54,684 nucleotides of DNA from a virus. The DNA is taken from IMG/VR virus record IMGVR_UViG_3300036791_000093, positions 1 through 54,684 of that record; one strand, given 5' to 3'. Of the stretch, positions 39,941 to 48,358 are shown one piece after another. The notes under the pieces were generated by a model. It had not been told where the DNA came from, ran no database searches, and saw only the letters and a list, made by a program, of their open reading frames with translations. Each line of letters begins with the position of its first letter. Position 1 is the stretch's first letter. A program made the position numbers and the translations under genes.

Positions 39941-40330
39941 CTAGGCGAGCATTCCTACGGGCTCGATGAGCAGGCTGATGCGATCACCTGCATTAGTTGA
40001 TGGATGTCCTACGCACTTACCCACGATGCGCTTGCCAGACGCGGCCACGTAAGCACTCACGCGACCATCGACTTCGAGCGTGACCATGTTGCCCACCGCA
40101 ATAGGCCCAACTGCAACGGCCTCGGTGACACCATGAACACGACAAGAACAACCCTTGCCTCGTGGAATTTCCGAAGCAAGTAGGCCGAACTGAGAGAACC
40201 CTGCGATGACATCAGCGATAGTCGTGACAGCCGTAACCTGCTCAGGTGCGGAATACTTCACCGCATAGAACTGTGTCAACGGTGTCGCGCTATCCATACC
40301 GATGTCGAGAAGGAAGTTACCCCATGCCAT
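39941..40330 (-). CDS. Capsid decoration protein (DUF2190-like)
   Basis: 129 residues from ATG 40330. A beta-barrel pattern is seen: LTQFYAVKYSAPEQV, GVTEAVAVGPIAVGNMVTLE, VDGRVSAYVAASGKRIVGKC and a closing RISLLIEPVG. Together with location between scaffold and capsid this fits DUF2190-type decoration proteins that stabilise the head. A helix region near residue 45 (FSQFGLLASEIPRG) is unusual. Confidence 0.7.
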   Translation of the reverse strand: MAWGNFLLDIGMDSATPLTQFYAVKYSAPEQVTAVTTIADVIAGFSQFGLLASEIPRGKGCSCRVHGVTEAVAVGPIAVGNMVTLEVDGRVSAYVAASGKRIVGKCVGHPSTNAGDRISLLIEPVGMLA

Positions 40331-40344
40331 GTTATGTCACCTCC

Positions 40345-42042
40345 TTAAGCGGGAGCAGGAACGCGGTATGCGGCCGCGATGTCGGGATAAAGCTCGGCTG
40401 TCTTGGCAATAGCATCTTGGTAACTCATGTCAGGATTGTCACGCTGCGTCTCTGCGATTTTCTCGGCAAACAACTTGCGAACGCTAGAAATGCCAGCAGC
40501 GTTACTAACGTCCAGGTCTTGCATCTCACGCACGCGAGAACTTCCGTTCTCACCATATGCGACTGTTCCGCCCTGTGTGATGGTCTTGACCACTTCCTCG
40601 AAGTCCGCGAGAGTAGCAATACCTTCCGCGAACTTGATGTGAACCTCTGTGATCTTGTCCATCGCGAGAGCACTCAGTCCCACACCCGTAGGCACGAACT
40701 TGTCACCTTCCGGCTTGGTGAAGTGTGAGACAGACTCGGAGAACGCGCGAGCACGACCGTTACGGTCACGCTGCATCAGCTCTTGATGTTCCCTCCAATA
40801 GCTAGGAAACTTCTCCGCAAACTGCTTCTCTTCCGCAGAAGCGTTGACAGCCCTGCGAAGCTCTGTCATCTCACTGAACAGCGTTGTGACAGTCTCCTTC
40901 ACCTTGTCAGGCGGGACACTGAGCAGCTCAGCAAGCTCATCATCCAGAGTTGTCTGATCGCCGTTCTCGGTTGCATCAGGTGGCACTTGTGAATCACCTC
41001 CTTGACTATTAGTATCCGGGCCAGTAGTCGGAATCTTCACTGATGGATTCGGTAGAGGATCACGACGCCAGCCTTGCTGAATCGCTGGATCATCTGAGCC
41101 ATCCTCGAAAGTACGCGGAGCAGGAGGACTACCAGTTCCAGGTTCAGCATGTTCCTTCTCTTTGGTTTCACCGGTGATCTCATATCCACGTTCGGTCAGA
41201 AGATCGAATGCGATTTGGACTGATTCATCTTCACTCATGCTCTGCGACTTCGCTCCGAGAAGTTTGCGTGCTCTGGCTTGAAGACTGGCTTTGAGTGAGT
41301 CACTGACTCCCGACATCTGAGGGATACGTGCTATGGCATTCCTGAGATGAGGAAGATCAATCTTGCCGGAAGAATCCTTGTACGGAAGATGGCGAAGAGT
41401 ACGTGGTGTGGTTTTACCGCTACTGTCCTTACTTCCGCCGGACTCGACATATAGAAACGCGGAGTCAGGCAGACCATTGACGAATGCGGTACTCCACACA
41501 GCAAACTCGCGTTTGGTATCGTCGTCAAGCTCTTGCCATAACGCTTCCGAGAAATTGATCGGCATGGTACGCTTAGCGACTGGCCGGTTCGTAAGGCCAC
41601 CACCCAGAATGACATCGGGAACCATCTCACCCGAGTCCGTGACGTATTCATCATCCCATTCCAGTGACCAGTACTTCCACTTTCCTTCCTGGATTTCTTT
41701 CTTCGCTTCGTCTGTGAATGCTACATTTGCGAAGAGAGACTGTTGCTCAGGATCATCACTAGACGGACGAATCTCGAATCCTCTGTACCAGCCGCTAGCA
41801 CCCAATCCCTTGGCAGGATCACGTCCATGCTCAAAGTCTGTTGCGATGTCTTGTCCTCGAACTCTGTTTGTGAAGTTTGCGATGAACCGTTCGAGTTTAT
41901 CGACGGTAACCGGAATCTCCCCATACTGCGGTGTGGTGTAAACACGCGCAGGTAGGGCTTCGATCCAGACTTCACCAGCGTCACCAGTATCAGAACTGGA
42001 AACCAACTCTGGTGAGACTTCTGCTACTGCTGTTTCGAGCAT
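40345..42042 (-). CDS. Capsid maturation protease fused to scaffold (Mu gpI-like)
   Basis: 565 residues from ATG 42042. The N-terminal 200 residues match Mu-type gpI proteases: EVWIEALPARVYTTPQYGEI, IATDFEHGRDPAKG, ASGWYRGFEI, YWSLEWDDEYVTDSGE and LTNRPVAKRTMPI. A middle segment near 215-270 (DLPHLRNAIARIP, LQARARKLLGAKSQ) is a small helical unit of unclear role. The C-terminal part (residues 365-565) is acidic and helical, as in scaffold. The scaffold shapes the procapsid and is then cut away. Confidence 0.85.
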   Translation of the reverse strand: MLETAVAEVSPELVSSSDTGDAGEVWIEALPARVYTTPQYGEIPVTVDKLERFIANFTNRVRGQDIATDFEHGRDPAKGLGASGWYRGFEIRPSSDDPEQQSLFANVAFTDEAKKEIQEGKWKYWSLEWDDEYVTDSGEMVPDVILGGGLTNRPVAKRTMPINFSEALWQELDDDTKREFAVWSTAFVNGLPDSAFLYVESGGSKDSSGKTTPRTLRHLPYKDSSGKIDLPHLRNAIARIPQMSGVSDSLKASLQARARKLLGAKSQSMSEDESVQIAFDLLTERGYEITGETKEKEHAEPGTGSPPAPRTFEDGSDDPAIQQGWRRDPLPNPSVKIPTTGPDTNSQGGDSQVPPDATENGDQTTLDDELAELLSVPPDKVKETVTTLFSEMTELRRAVNASAEEKQFAEKFPSYWREHQELMQRDRNGRARAFSESVSHFTKPEGDKFVPTGVGLSALAMDKITEVHIKFAEGIATLADFEEVVKTITQGGTVAYGENGSSRVREMQDLDVSNAAGISSVRKLFAEKIAETQRDNPDMSYQDAIAKTAELYPDIAAAYRVPAPA

Positions 42043-42064
42043 CGATCACCACCTACTTGTGCTA

Positions 42065-43663
42065 CTAGGCTGAGCTGGTTGGTTTTGGAACGTTCCCACT
42101 ACCAGCTCCCTTTGTGATTGCTACGTTACCTTTCTGGCTTTGTCCGTTACCAGGTGTGGTTGGTGGTGGTGGCGCAGTAGTGCTAACCGTAGCGGGCGGT
42201 GGGGCACCTGCGCCGCCACCTGTGTAAGTACCCTGTAGCAAGATTTGCTCACGTGTCGGGTATTGGTAGGGTTCAGCGTTGGGATTCTTGTCGGGCATGT
42301 CGAACACGCTACGAATCCAGTTCTCAGTCTCAAGATCCATCGAGATGGCATCTTGAGCAACTAGACTCGAAAGTGCCGAACCAATCATCTGAAGGTCTTT
42401 GGTTTCACCGATGTTCCTGACTTTCAAAATGGGGAAATTTGTCGTCGGATAGTTCCAAACAACCAGTTCTGGAATCAGATACATGTTCACCACGTCTGCG
42501 ATGTAATTCGCGATGTACCTGAGAGCCTTCATAAAGATGTCCGCTTGGACACCACCTGTGGCTCGACTACCGGACGATCCTTGCAAACCTAGAGCCATGA
42601 ACTCAGCCATGACATTCAGGAGAATCATGGTGTTGTGGTGTGCGGCACTTTCGAGCGCATTCACCAGATTACCATGAATCTCCGCAAAATCGACTGTGAT
42701 ATTCGGTGTGGTAATGAAGAATGATTCTTCGTTGGTTCTCAAGTTACGCAGCATAGTCCTCAGTGATTCTTTATCTTCTGCTGTAGCTGCTGGGCCAAGT
42801 GCTCCATGTGGAATACCTAGACTGTGCCGTTCTTTTTGGATAGCATCGATCTTGTAGAAGTGTGTTTTGTAGTACCAGTGTGCATATGCTGTCCTAAGCA
42901 GCGAACGACCCGTAAGATCGCCTCCACGCCGGCTAAACGTGAAAATCATGATCTTAGCGATATCCAACTGGACTTGTTCCACTGACAAATCAGCTCTGAT
43001 GGCTTGTTGGGTTATATTCTGTGGGCCACCGTTGTCATCGTATGTAATTAGGCTGAGTGTGCTTGGAGGCCGTACACCAAGCTTCTTAAGCATGGTGTAC
43101 TGCTTCGTATTACGTGCCTTACCTTTCGGCGTCCATTCCCGAAGTTCGTAAACTTTCTCCAACACGCTATAACCATCTTCAAAGAAGTGCAACACGTCCT
43201 CAAGACTGTTAAGAAAAGGTGCCGCCATGCCTTCAAACAGGTTTGCGCAGATGAAATCGCTCACTTCTTGGTTGATTGGTTGGTCATCATAAGGCTCTAC
43301 ATAGAAGTCTGCACCCAAGATTGGAGTCTTTTGCACACGCATCGATACATCAACCGCTGCATCGTTCATCATCTTTGCGTATGTTAGTGTGCGCTGGTAT
43401 GGTGAAACTAGGTCTGGTACCAGCTCGATGATTCTAATCGGCTGTGACGAACCCGTTTCTTGGTTGAGCGACGGCTGTGCAATACTTGGATCGTTAACTT
43501 GACCCGATGTGTAGCTTGTCCCTGTTTGCGCTTTCCGTGGTGGAGTCGCGCCCCCCTTTTCCAACCCCTGCACAGGTGCCGGGGGCGCGTCGGTAGGCGT
43601 AGTAGTGTTAGACGCGATGGGCGCGGTACCTGGCTTAGACCGTCTGCGTGGCAAGAGTGGCAT
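42065..43663 (-). CDS. Portal protein (Mu gp29/DUF935-like)
   Basis: 532 residues from ATG 43663, overlapping the terminase stop by one base. RIIELVPDLVSPYQRTLTYA, VDVSMRVQKTPILGADFYV, LNSLEDVLHFFEDGYSVLEKVYEL, ILAKIMIFTFSRRGGDLTGR-like and LLRTAYAHWYYKTHFYKID all match DUF935 portals. The first 70 and last 60 residues are Pro/Thr-rich and disordered. It forms the ring at the DNA entry vertex. Confidence 0.92.
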   Translation of the reverse strand: MPLLPRRRSKPGTAPIASNTTTPTDAPPAPVQGLEKGGATPPRKAQTGTSYTSGQVNDPSIAQPSLNQETGSSQPIRIIELVPDLVSPYQRTLTYAKMMNDAAVDVSMRVQKTPILGADFYVEPYDDQPINQEVSDFICANLFEGMAAPFLNSLEDVLHFFEDGYSVLEKVYELREWTPKGKARNTKQYTMLKKLGVRPPSTLSLITYDDNGGPQNITQQAIRADLSVEQVQLDIAKIMIFTFSRRGGDLTGRSLLRTAYAHWYYKTHFYKIDAIQKERHSLGIPHGALGPAATAEDKESLRTMLRNLRTNEESFFITTPNITVDFAEIHGNLVNALESAAHHNTMILLNVMAEFMALGLQGSSGSRATGGVQADIFMKALRYIANYIADVVNMYLIPELVVWNYPTTNFPILKVRNIGETKDLQMIGSALSSLVAQDAISMDLETENWIRSVFDMPDKNPNAEPYQYPTREQILLQGTYTGGGAGAPPPATVSTTAPPPPTTPGNGQSQKGNVAITKGAGSGNVPKPTSSA

Positions 43664-45129
43664 TAGAGCCTTATCAACTCATCGAGTGTTATGTTGTTGT
43701 GCAACGTGAAGAAATCCTCACTCTCACTACCCTTGTAATTGGCACCGTAAACATCGCTAAGGTGCATCCCTGCACCATTTACGAAGTACGGGCCAATGAA
43801 GTAGCGGAGCGCATCCACCGCATGATCGTCAACCTTATGTTGAATATTGCCGTCCGCAGTCAATTCTTGCAGGTCGGATCTACGCGCCACTCGTCCTTGT
43901 TCCTTAACATGAAGCTTTGGCATCTGCCTAATCAAATTAGTGCAACTAGGATTGACGAGCAGCTTGGCTGGCATCGACTTGAGCATACGCTTCATTTGCT
44001 CGATCGCCAGTTTCCATCGCACGTCCTCCTGCGCTACGTAACCGATCGTGAGTGCGAGAGTTGATGCCTCATCTGCACCACGCGGATCGCCCCACATGCC
44101 ATCAACATGATAGCCATCTGGATTTTCGCGATCACGCAGGTAGATGCCGTGTTCGTGTGTACTCAAGCCAGACTTATAGTATTCCCGCCACACGTAGACA
44201 AAGGGGTTGTTGACATCTGCGGGATCGGGTATGACTTGTACGTCAAGGCATACGAAAGGATTAACAAATCCGTAGTCAAATGCAAGGAAGTTTGGGTACT
44301 GCGGCTCGAAGGGATGATGGACAATGTGGACATTATCCTCCCACTCCTCGAAGATGGTGCCAGTCATCGTTGTGAACTTGGCACCATATTCCTGGTCGAA
44401 CCATCTCTTGCTCGCCACACGCTTTACACGTTGAATCTCAGGGTCGTTGTACCCGCCAGGAAAACGTACCGTATTCTCCCACGTGGGGAAGTTCCACGAC
44501 TGGTACAGTGTCTTACCGCCAGGAGTCAAATTGCTGAGATTAGCATCCTGGCCCAGCATGTACATGCCGTGATACCAGTTGTATCCCTGCGGCGTACTTG
44601 GGAAGTCACATGAGCCGCGCAGGTCGCTCAGCGCCGGCTCTACAAACTGTTCCCATGTAGCTCTGTTGTGCCTCGCCGCCTCGCTCATACATGCGTGACT
44701 GAGCGCTTCTCCAAGCAAGGCATCAGGCTTATCAGCAGACACCACTTCAATGTGGGCATTCCAGGGTGTGATGATGTACATGTCACCCTGGTGAGCTGAG
44801 TAGCCCTTCTTGCAATACTTGAGGATTCCAAGTTTCTGGAAGTCCTGCCAAACAACGCGGAACTCTTTCTCACCTAGCTTGTACGTTGGCCCGATGATCC
44901 AGTTCCACGTATCTGTCTTAAATGCTTTGAGTCCCATGCGATGGCCCGCCGGCAATGATTTGCCATATCGCCTACCGCAGCATGGGATGCTGAACCTAGC
45001 CTTAGAGAACAGGTATTCATTCTGACCTGGTGAGTGAGGCGCGAACCCGATCTTGGAGTAATACTGATCCGCTGGAATACCAGGTTCCAGATTCGGGTCT
45101 GGCCTCCCTACGTTAGTTGTTAAGGACAT
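43663..45129 (-). CDS. terL: Terminase large subunit
   Basis: 488 residues from ATG 45129. The ATPase part shows an atypical Walker A, SIPCCGRRYGKSLPAGH near residues 47-63, and a Walker B-like region near 130-145. The nuclease part includes FLAFDYGFVNPFVCLDVQ near 283-300 and later acidic residues (DDHAVDALRYFIG near 448), as usual for the RNase H-like nuclease of TerL. It packages and cuts DNA. Its start overlaps the end of an HNH gene that sits between it and the small subunit. Confidence 0.92.
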   Translation of the reverse strand: MSLTTNVGRPDPNLEPGIPADQYYSKIGFAPHSPGQNEYLFSKARFSIPCCGRRYGKSLPAGHRMGLKAFKTDTWNWIIGPTYKLGEKEFRVVWQDFQKLGILKYCKKGYSAHQGDMYIITPWNAHIEVVSADKPDALLGEALSHACMSEAARHNRATWEQFVEPALSDLRGSCDFPSTPQGYNWYHGMYMLGQDANLSNLTPGGKTLYQSWNFPTWENTVRFPGGYNDPEIQRVKRVASKRWFDQEYGAKFTTMTGTIFEEWEDNVHIVHHPFEPQYPNFLAFDYGFVNPFVCLDVQVIPDPADVNNPFVYVWREYYKSGLSTHEHGIYLRDRENPDGYHVDGMWGDPRGADEASTLALTIGYVAQEDVRWKLAIEQMKRMLKSMPAKLLVNPSCTNLIRQMPKLHVKEQGRVARRSDLQELTADGNIQHKVDDHAVDALRYFIGPYFVNGAGMHLSDVYGANYKGSESEDFFTLHNNITLDELIRL

Positions 45130-45589
45130 AATCAGAGCGAGGAAAGTTCAGACGTGCATACTCCCCAAAGCATTCTATTGCTGCTCTGTCATATGCTCTA
45201 GCGGCATCTTCCTCATTGTCATAGCGACCAAGAAAAATCTTTTTGTAATCTTTCTTAATTTCCGCTTGCCATTTGTTCTTGGTTTTTTGCCAGCATACAC
45301 CCTTGAATCTCGATGTACGCCGGCCCGCTATCTTTCTTTTGTTGGCATTGTTAAGTGTTCTGGTTGCAGCTCTGACATTTTCATTCTGCATGTTGAGAGG
45401 ATCGAGGTCCTTGTGATCCCATTCTCCACCATTCGGAGCCCTGCCAAACAAGAACACATGCATCTCCATCACGCCATTGGTTGGATAGCCAGTGCGATTG
45501 AGATACCAGTTTGATCTCATAGCCAAATCGTACTTGTCATCGCTGACAAGCACAACTTTATCTGAATTATTAAGAGGTACTGTTTTCAT
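45113..45589 (-). CDS. HNH-AP2 homing endonuclease between the terminase genes
   Basis: About 158 residues from ATG 45589 (the frame is open further upstream into the small-subunit gene). KVVLVSDDKYDLAMRSNWYL is the N-terminal module, EWDHKDLDPLNMQNENVRAA the HNH core, and RFKGVCWQKTKNKWQAEIKK with ARAYDRAAIECFGEYARLNF an AP2 domain. It is AT-rich. Its end overlaps the large terminase start by 17 bases, so the homing gene wedged itself tightly between two essential genes. Confidence 0.88.
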   Translation of the reverse strand: MKTVPLNNSDKVVLVSDDKYDLAMRSNWYLNRTGYPTNGVMEMHVFLFGRAPNGGEWDHKDLDPLNMQNENVRAATRTLNNANKRKIAGRRTSRFKGVCWQKTKNKWQAEIKKDYKKIFLGRYDNEEDAARAYDRAAIECFGEYARLNFPRSDYVLNN

Positions 45590-46052
45590 TTTTAAATTGT
45601 TGGAGTTCCTCATGGGTGTAAGTATTACCGGACTGCTTATCGGGTGCAGGCTCGGGTGTGGTTTCAAACAAGCCATTAATCAGATCGCGGATGGGATCGC
45701 CCTCGAAACGTCCTTCCTCGAAGGCTTCCTTGAGTACTGTGGTTGAGGCTCGCAATCTGATCGATTCACTATCGCTGTTCTGAGCAAGCCACACAATCTG
45801 GAGTGCAGCTTCCTCAGCATGTGTACGGAACAAATCTCGTGCGGCTTTCTCCACGTCCTGCGGTCGCCGCTTTTCCTCAGCTTCCTTGGCTTGTGCCTCA
45901 GCGAACTCTTCCCTGAGAGCTGCGGCGTACTCCTTAAGTGCGCTTTGCGCCATTTCCTCGGTAAGGCTGTCATCTGGGCTAACGGGGGTTTGCGGCGTGG
46001 GTGGGGTTTCTGCATCTGGATCGGGTACGTGAGTATGTGGCTCGTCGGCCAT
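45570..46052 (-). CDS. Putative terminase small subunit
   Basis: 160 residues if started at ATG 46052 (a GTG at 46085 would add 11). The first 40 residues are Pro/Thr-rich. The middle is a long charged helix (LKEYAAALREEFAEAQAKEA). Then comes EEAALQIVWLAQNSDSESIR with ASTTVLKEAFEEG, a helical repeat seen in small terminase-region proteins. It is the first gene of the late arm. An extended -10 element ends seven bases before its ATG, suggesting leaderless translation. The small-subunit call is by position and helical pattern. Confidence 0.65.
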   Translation of the reverse strand: MADEPHTHVPDPDAETPPTPQTPVSPDDSLTEEMAQSALKEYAAALREEFAEAQAKEAEEKRRPQDVEKAARDLFRTHAEEAALQIVWLAQNSDSESIRLRASTTVLKEAFEEGRFEGDPIRDLINGLFETTPEPAPDKQSGNTYTHEELQQFKNENSTS

Positions 46053-46059
46053 GCGTGGA

Positions 46060-46068
46060 AGTATAGCA
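46060..46068 (-). promoter_or_regulatory. Extended -10 element of the late promoter (candidate)
   Basis: On the minus strand TGCTATACT covers 46068-46060. It matches the TGCTA-type -10 of the other promoters in this genome. No good -35 lies 17 bases upstream. Transcription would begin around 46053-46052, at the ATG itself, giving a leaderless message. A perfect palindrome at 46117-46134 lies about 50 bases upstream and may bind a late activator. Confidence 0.5.
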
Positions 46069-46116
46069 ACGTTACTCGGTGGCACGGCTGGACACAGGGA
46101 TATCGCAGGAATGAGG

Positions 46117-46134
46117 TCAGATTATATAATCTGA
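46117..46134. promoter_or_regulatory. 18-bp perfect palindrome
   Basis: TCAGATTATATAATCTGA is its own reverse complement. It contains TATAAT on both strands. It lies upstream of the late arm and just downstream (minus-strand sense) of two terminators. An operator for a regulatory dimer or a -10 element are both possible. Confidence 0.7.
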
Positions 46135-46190
46135 TGTAGGCTCGTTTTGGTGATTCGGTACACCCAAGACGATAGCGCATCATGTATAAA

Positions 46191-46230
46191 AAAATGGCTG
46201 AAAACAATGCTTTTCGTTTTCAGCCATTTT
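46191..46230 (-). terminator. Intrinsic terminator with U-run (minus strand)
   Basis: A 15-bp stem pairs 46191-46205 with 46216-46230 around a 10-nt loop; on the minus strand seven or more U residues follow. It is a textbook intrinsic terminator closing the transcript of the gene at 46277-47353 ahead of the late promoter. The plus-strand side also has four T bases. Confidence 0.9.
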
Positions 46231-46235
46231 ACATT

Positions 46236-46265
46236 GGTGAGTGACTCATTTCTGAGTCACTCACC
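46236..46265 (-). terminator. Second hairpin terminator, in tandem
   Basis: A perfect 13-bp stem pairs 46236-46248 with 46253-46265 around the 4-nt loop TTTC. It starts 12 bases after the stop of the gene ending at 46277. Together with the hairpin at 46191-46230 it makes a tandem stop. Confidence 0.85.
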
Positions 46266-46276
46266 ATTCCAGTGTC

Positions 46277-47353
46277 CTAGTTCACATCGCCCACGTAGCC
46301 CACTACTGCGGCCATGCGCGCGACGTCCGGTGTTGCGAGTGCGGCTAGCCTTGCCTCGCTCACCTTGCTCACTGTGCTCACCTTGCTCACGTGAGTAGCC
46401 TCGCTCGTGTCCTCCACGGGCGCATCGTTGCGCGTCACGTAGTCACTCACGCGCCACAGTGTGCGCGTGTACTGCCTCGCTCCGTACCTCGTGCCAGCGC
46501 TCACGCGCGGCGTGTAGACCGTGAGGCTTGCCAGTGTCGGAGTCTTTCTCACGAGCGCGATTACACGCGCGTAGTCCTCGTGCGTAGCGTCCGGGTGAGT
46601 GCCAGTTCCCACTACGTTTAGCGGCGCGAGTAGGTCTACAGGGCCGTGTGCGTCGCGCACGCTGACCCGCTCGTTTAGACCCTTCACTCCACGGATTCCA
46701 GTAGCCCCGCGCGGTGAGACACGAGCCTCACGCGCGTTGACCATGCCGCGCCACGGCGCGGGATCGTAGCCCTCACGCGGTGAGTCTGACGTGAGTACCG
46801 CTCCCGATTCCATCGCGCGTGCCATAGCAGCGGCTACGCGCCTGCCTCGCGGCGTCAGTCCTTCCACGCGGTCTAGTTCCGCCACGCGCTCACGTGACGC
46901 TACATCACGCACGATTGCCACGAGATACCGCGCGTCACGGTTCAGTAGTGAGCGCGTCACGTTGTACGTGTGTGCCTCACGCGCGAGTGTGTCGGGACGA
47001 TTGAGTAGCGCGTCAGTAGCGGCGCTCACGTGCTCCCCCCAGTAGCCCTGTAGACCAGACTTGCGCGTGAGCATGCCGCACGTGTGATTCCAGCGTGCCG
47101 CGTGCCTTGCCTCACTCACGCGGCGCGCCTCACTCGCGAGTGTGTCTACGCTCACGTGTGCCGCGTAGCTCACGTCCGGCCGTGTGTCAGTGTGATTCGC
47201 CGCGAGGCATGCCGCGTGCGCCTCGTTGTACTCGCGCGCCATCCGTGCCGTGTACCGCTTGGCTAGTGCCAATCGTGCCGCATGATGCGCCATTGCGCGT
47301 TGCCGTAGCGCCGCTACGTTCCGCGCGATTTCCTCTCTCGTGTACGTGTTCAT
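46277..47353 (-). CDS. GC-rich orphan gene, Ala/Arg/Val-rich protein of unknown function
   Basis: 358 residues from ATG 47353, with AAAGGA seven bases upstream. The protein is Ala/Arg/Val/Thr-rich and mostly helical, with some His/Tyr/Trp: EEIARNVAALRQRAMAHHAA near the start, ARAMESGAVLTSD in the middle, SKVSTVSKVSEARLAALA near the end. No family recognised. Its DNA is far more GC-rich than the rest of the phage and is heavily loaded with CACG/CGCG/GTGAG words, which also fill the spacer upstream. It has its own promoter-like TGCTACTCT near 47412-47404 and tandem terminators. A foreign origin is likely. Confidence 0.75.
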   Translation of the reverse strand: MNTYTREEIARNVAALRQRAMAHHAARLALAKRYTARMAREYNEAHAACLAANHTDTRPDVSYAAHVSVDTLASEARRVSEARHAARWNHTCGMLTRKSGLQGYWGEHVSAATDALLNRPDTLAREAHTYNVTRSLLNRDARYLVAIVRDVASRERVAELDRVEGLTPRGRRVAAAMARAMESGAVLTSDSPREGYDPAPWRGMVNAREARVSPRGATGIRGVKGLNERVSVRDAHGPVDLLAPLNVVGTGTHPDATHEDYARVIALVRKTPTLASLTVYTPRVSAGTRYGARQYTRTLWRVSDYVTRNDAPVEDTSEATHVSKVSTVSKVSEARLAALATPDVARMAAVVGYVGDVN

Positions 47354-47403
47354 GGGTGAGTCCTTTCGGGTGAGTGTGACGCGCGCCTCATGCGCGCACC
47401 CCC

Positions 47404-47412
47404 AGAGTAGCA
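47404..47412 (-). promoter_or_regulatory. Extended -10-like element for the GC-rich gene
   Basis: On the minus strand TGCTACTCT covers 47412-47404, in the TGCTA style of the other promoters. No clear -35 is seen. It would give a leader of about 43 bases before ATG 47353. Confidence 0.4.
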
Positions 47413-47461
47413 GCGGCGCGCGGTTGCACGTGTCCCTACCCCTAGAGTACGCATAGCTTGG

Positions 47462-47700
47462 CTGAAATGTTAGGACTGTCCTTACATCTCAGCTTGGCTG
47501 GCTGGCACCGTGTCTCTCGTGAGGCACGGTGCCTCACACGGCACACGGCACACGTGAGGCACACGACACGTTTAGGTGTCGTGTCACACTTGTGTGTCAC
47601 GACTCAGATATGGGTCGTGTCACTTTTCTGTGACATGACCCAGATATGGGTCGTGTGACTTATCTGTCACCACACACTTTCCTTACATTTCAGGAAAGTG
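47462..47700. repeat. Dense inverted and direct repeats in the 47.4-47.8 kb intergenic region
   Basis: A 13-base motif CTGAAATGTTAGG occurs at 47462-47474 and, inverted with small changes, at 47480-47492 and 47681-47693. Perfect inverted repeats lie at 47519-47537 (9 bp) and 47562-47583 (8 bp, 6-nt loop). A 23-base direct repeat lies at 47601-47623 and 47637-47659, each copy holding GACCCA-GATA-TGGGTC or a near copy. A 9-bp hairpin lies at 47675-47700. The 484-base gap 47354-47837 has no gene. Confidence 0.8.
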
Positions 47701-47722
47701 GTGGCTACAGTGTGAGAGATGG

Positions 47723-47770
47723 CGCAAGTCAGCAAGTCAGCAAATTCGCAAGTCAGCAAGTGTACAAATT
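47723..47770 (+). repeat. Two tandem 24-base units
   Basis: Units at 47723-47746 and 47747-47770 both start CGCAAGTCAGCAAGT and end CAAATT; a partial third follows (CGCAATT). They stand just upstream of the plus-strand gene at 47838. Iteron-like binding sites are possible. Confidence 0.85.
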
Positions 47771-47837
47771 CGCAATTTGCTAACTTTTCAGATCGCGCGC
47801 CTGCTTTAATAAAAACAGCACAGGACGGGGGAATCAA

Positions 47838-48122
47838 GTGAAAGGCGTGAGCAACCTAGAGTTGCTTGCCTCATTTGGTAACTCTCGCAAGTCAAGTGGA
47901 AACGGACTGTTCCGAATCACTGAGGAAGATGGAACAGTCACCTTCCAACGTGGCGCCGCGAGTAGTTCGCAGATAGGCAAGTTTGAAGGAAAGTCGGGTG
48001 GCATGGTTCGCTCGGCTAAGGGTGCTACCCGTCGTAAGTTGGACGGCCGGCGTTACTACGTTCCCGGTGCAGACTCACCCTACCCGCTAGTCGCGTACAA
48101 AGCGGCTACGGTGGTTAAGTAG
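47838..48122 (+). CDS. Hypothetical small protein
   Basis: 94 residues from GTG 47838, with ACGGGGGAA upstream. Basic and Gly/Ser-rich (SFGNSRKSSGNGLFRITEED, GKFEGKSGGMVRSAKGATRR), with a beta-type end YYVPGADSPYPLVAYK. It is the first plus-strand gene after the repeat-rich region, under a TGCTTTAAT-type element near 47803. No family recognised. It may be an early host-interaction protein by position only. Confidence 0.65.
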   Translation: MKGVSNLELLASFGNSRKSSGNGLFRITEEDGTVTFQRGAASSSQIGKFEGKSGGMVRSAKGATRRKLDGRRYYVPGADSPYPLVAYKAATVVK

Positions 48123-48343
48123 GAAACGGTAATAGGCCGGATAAAGGGTTACTCAGTACCTTGTGTCGCCAGACACGAACGTGTGTTTTCTGAAAACTCT
48201 GAGTACTCTGGCGGGAACCGCCTCAGAAGTTACTATAACCTACTACTTAACTCTTACTAACCATGTATTCCAGAACGGAATAGTTAGTTGAGTTAATAAT
48301 CTTCTGCGAAAACTATTGAATCCTGCAACGGTTGGATAGAGGG

Positions 48344-48357
48344 CGAACATATGTTCT
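48344..48357. promoter_or_regulatory. LexA/SOS-type operator
   Basis: CGAACATATGTTCT contains the perfect palindrome GAACATATGTTC (48345-48356) and fits the Gram-positive SOS box pattern CGAACRNRYGTTYC at 13 of 14 positions. It ends two bases before the -35 hexamer at 48359. LexA binding there would block RNA polymerase. Confidence 0.65.
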
Positions 48358-48358
48358 C

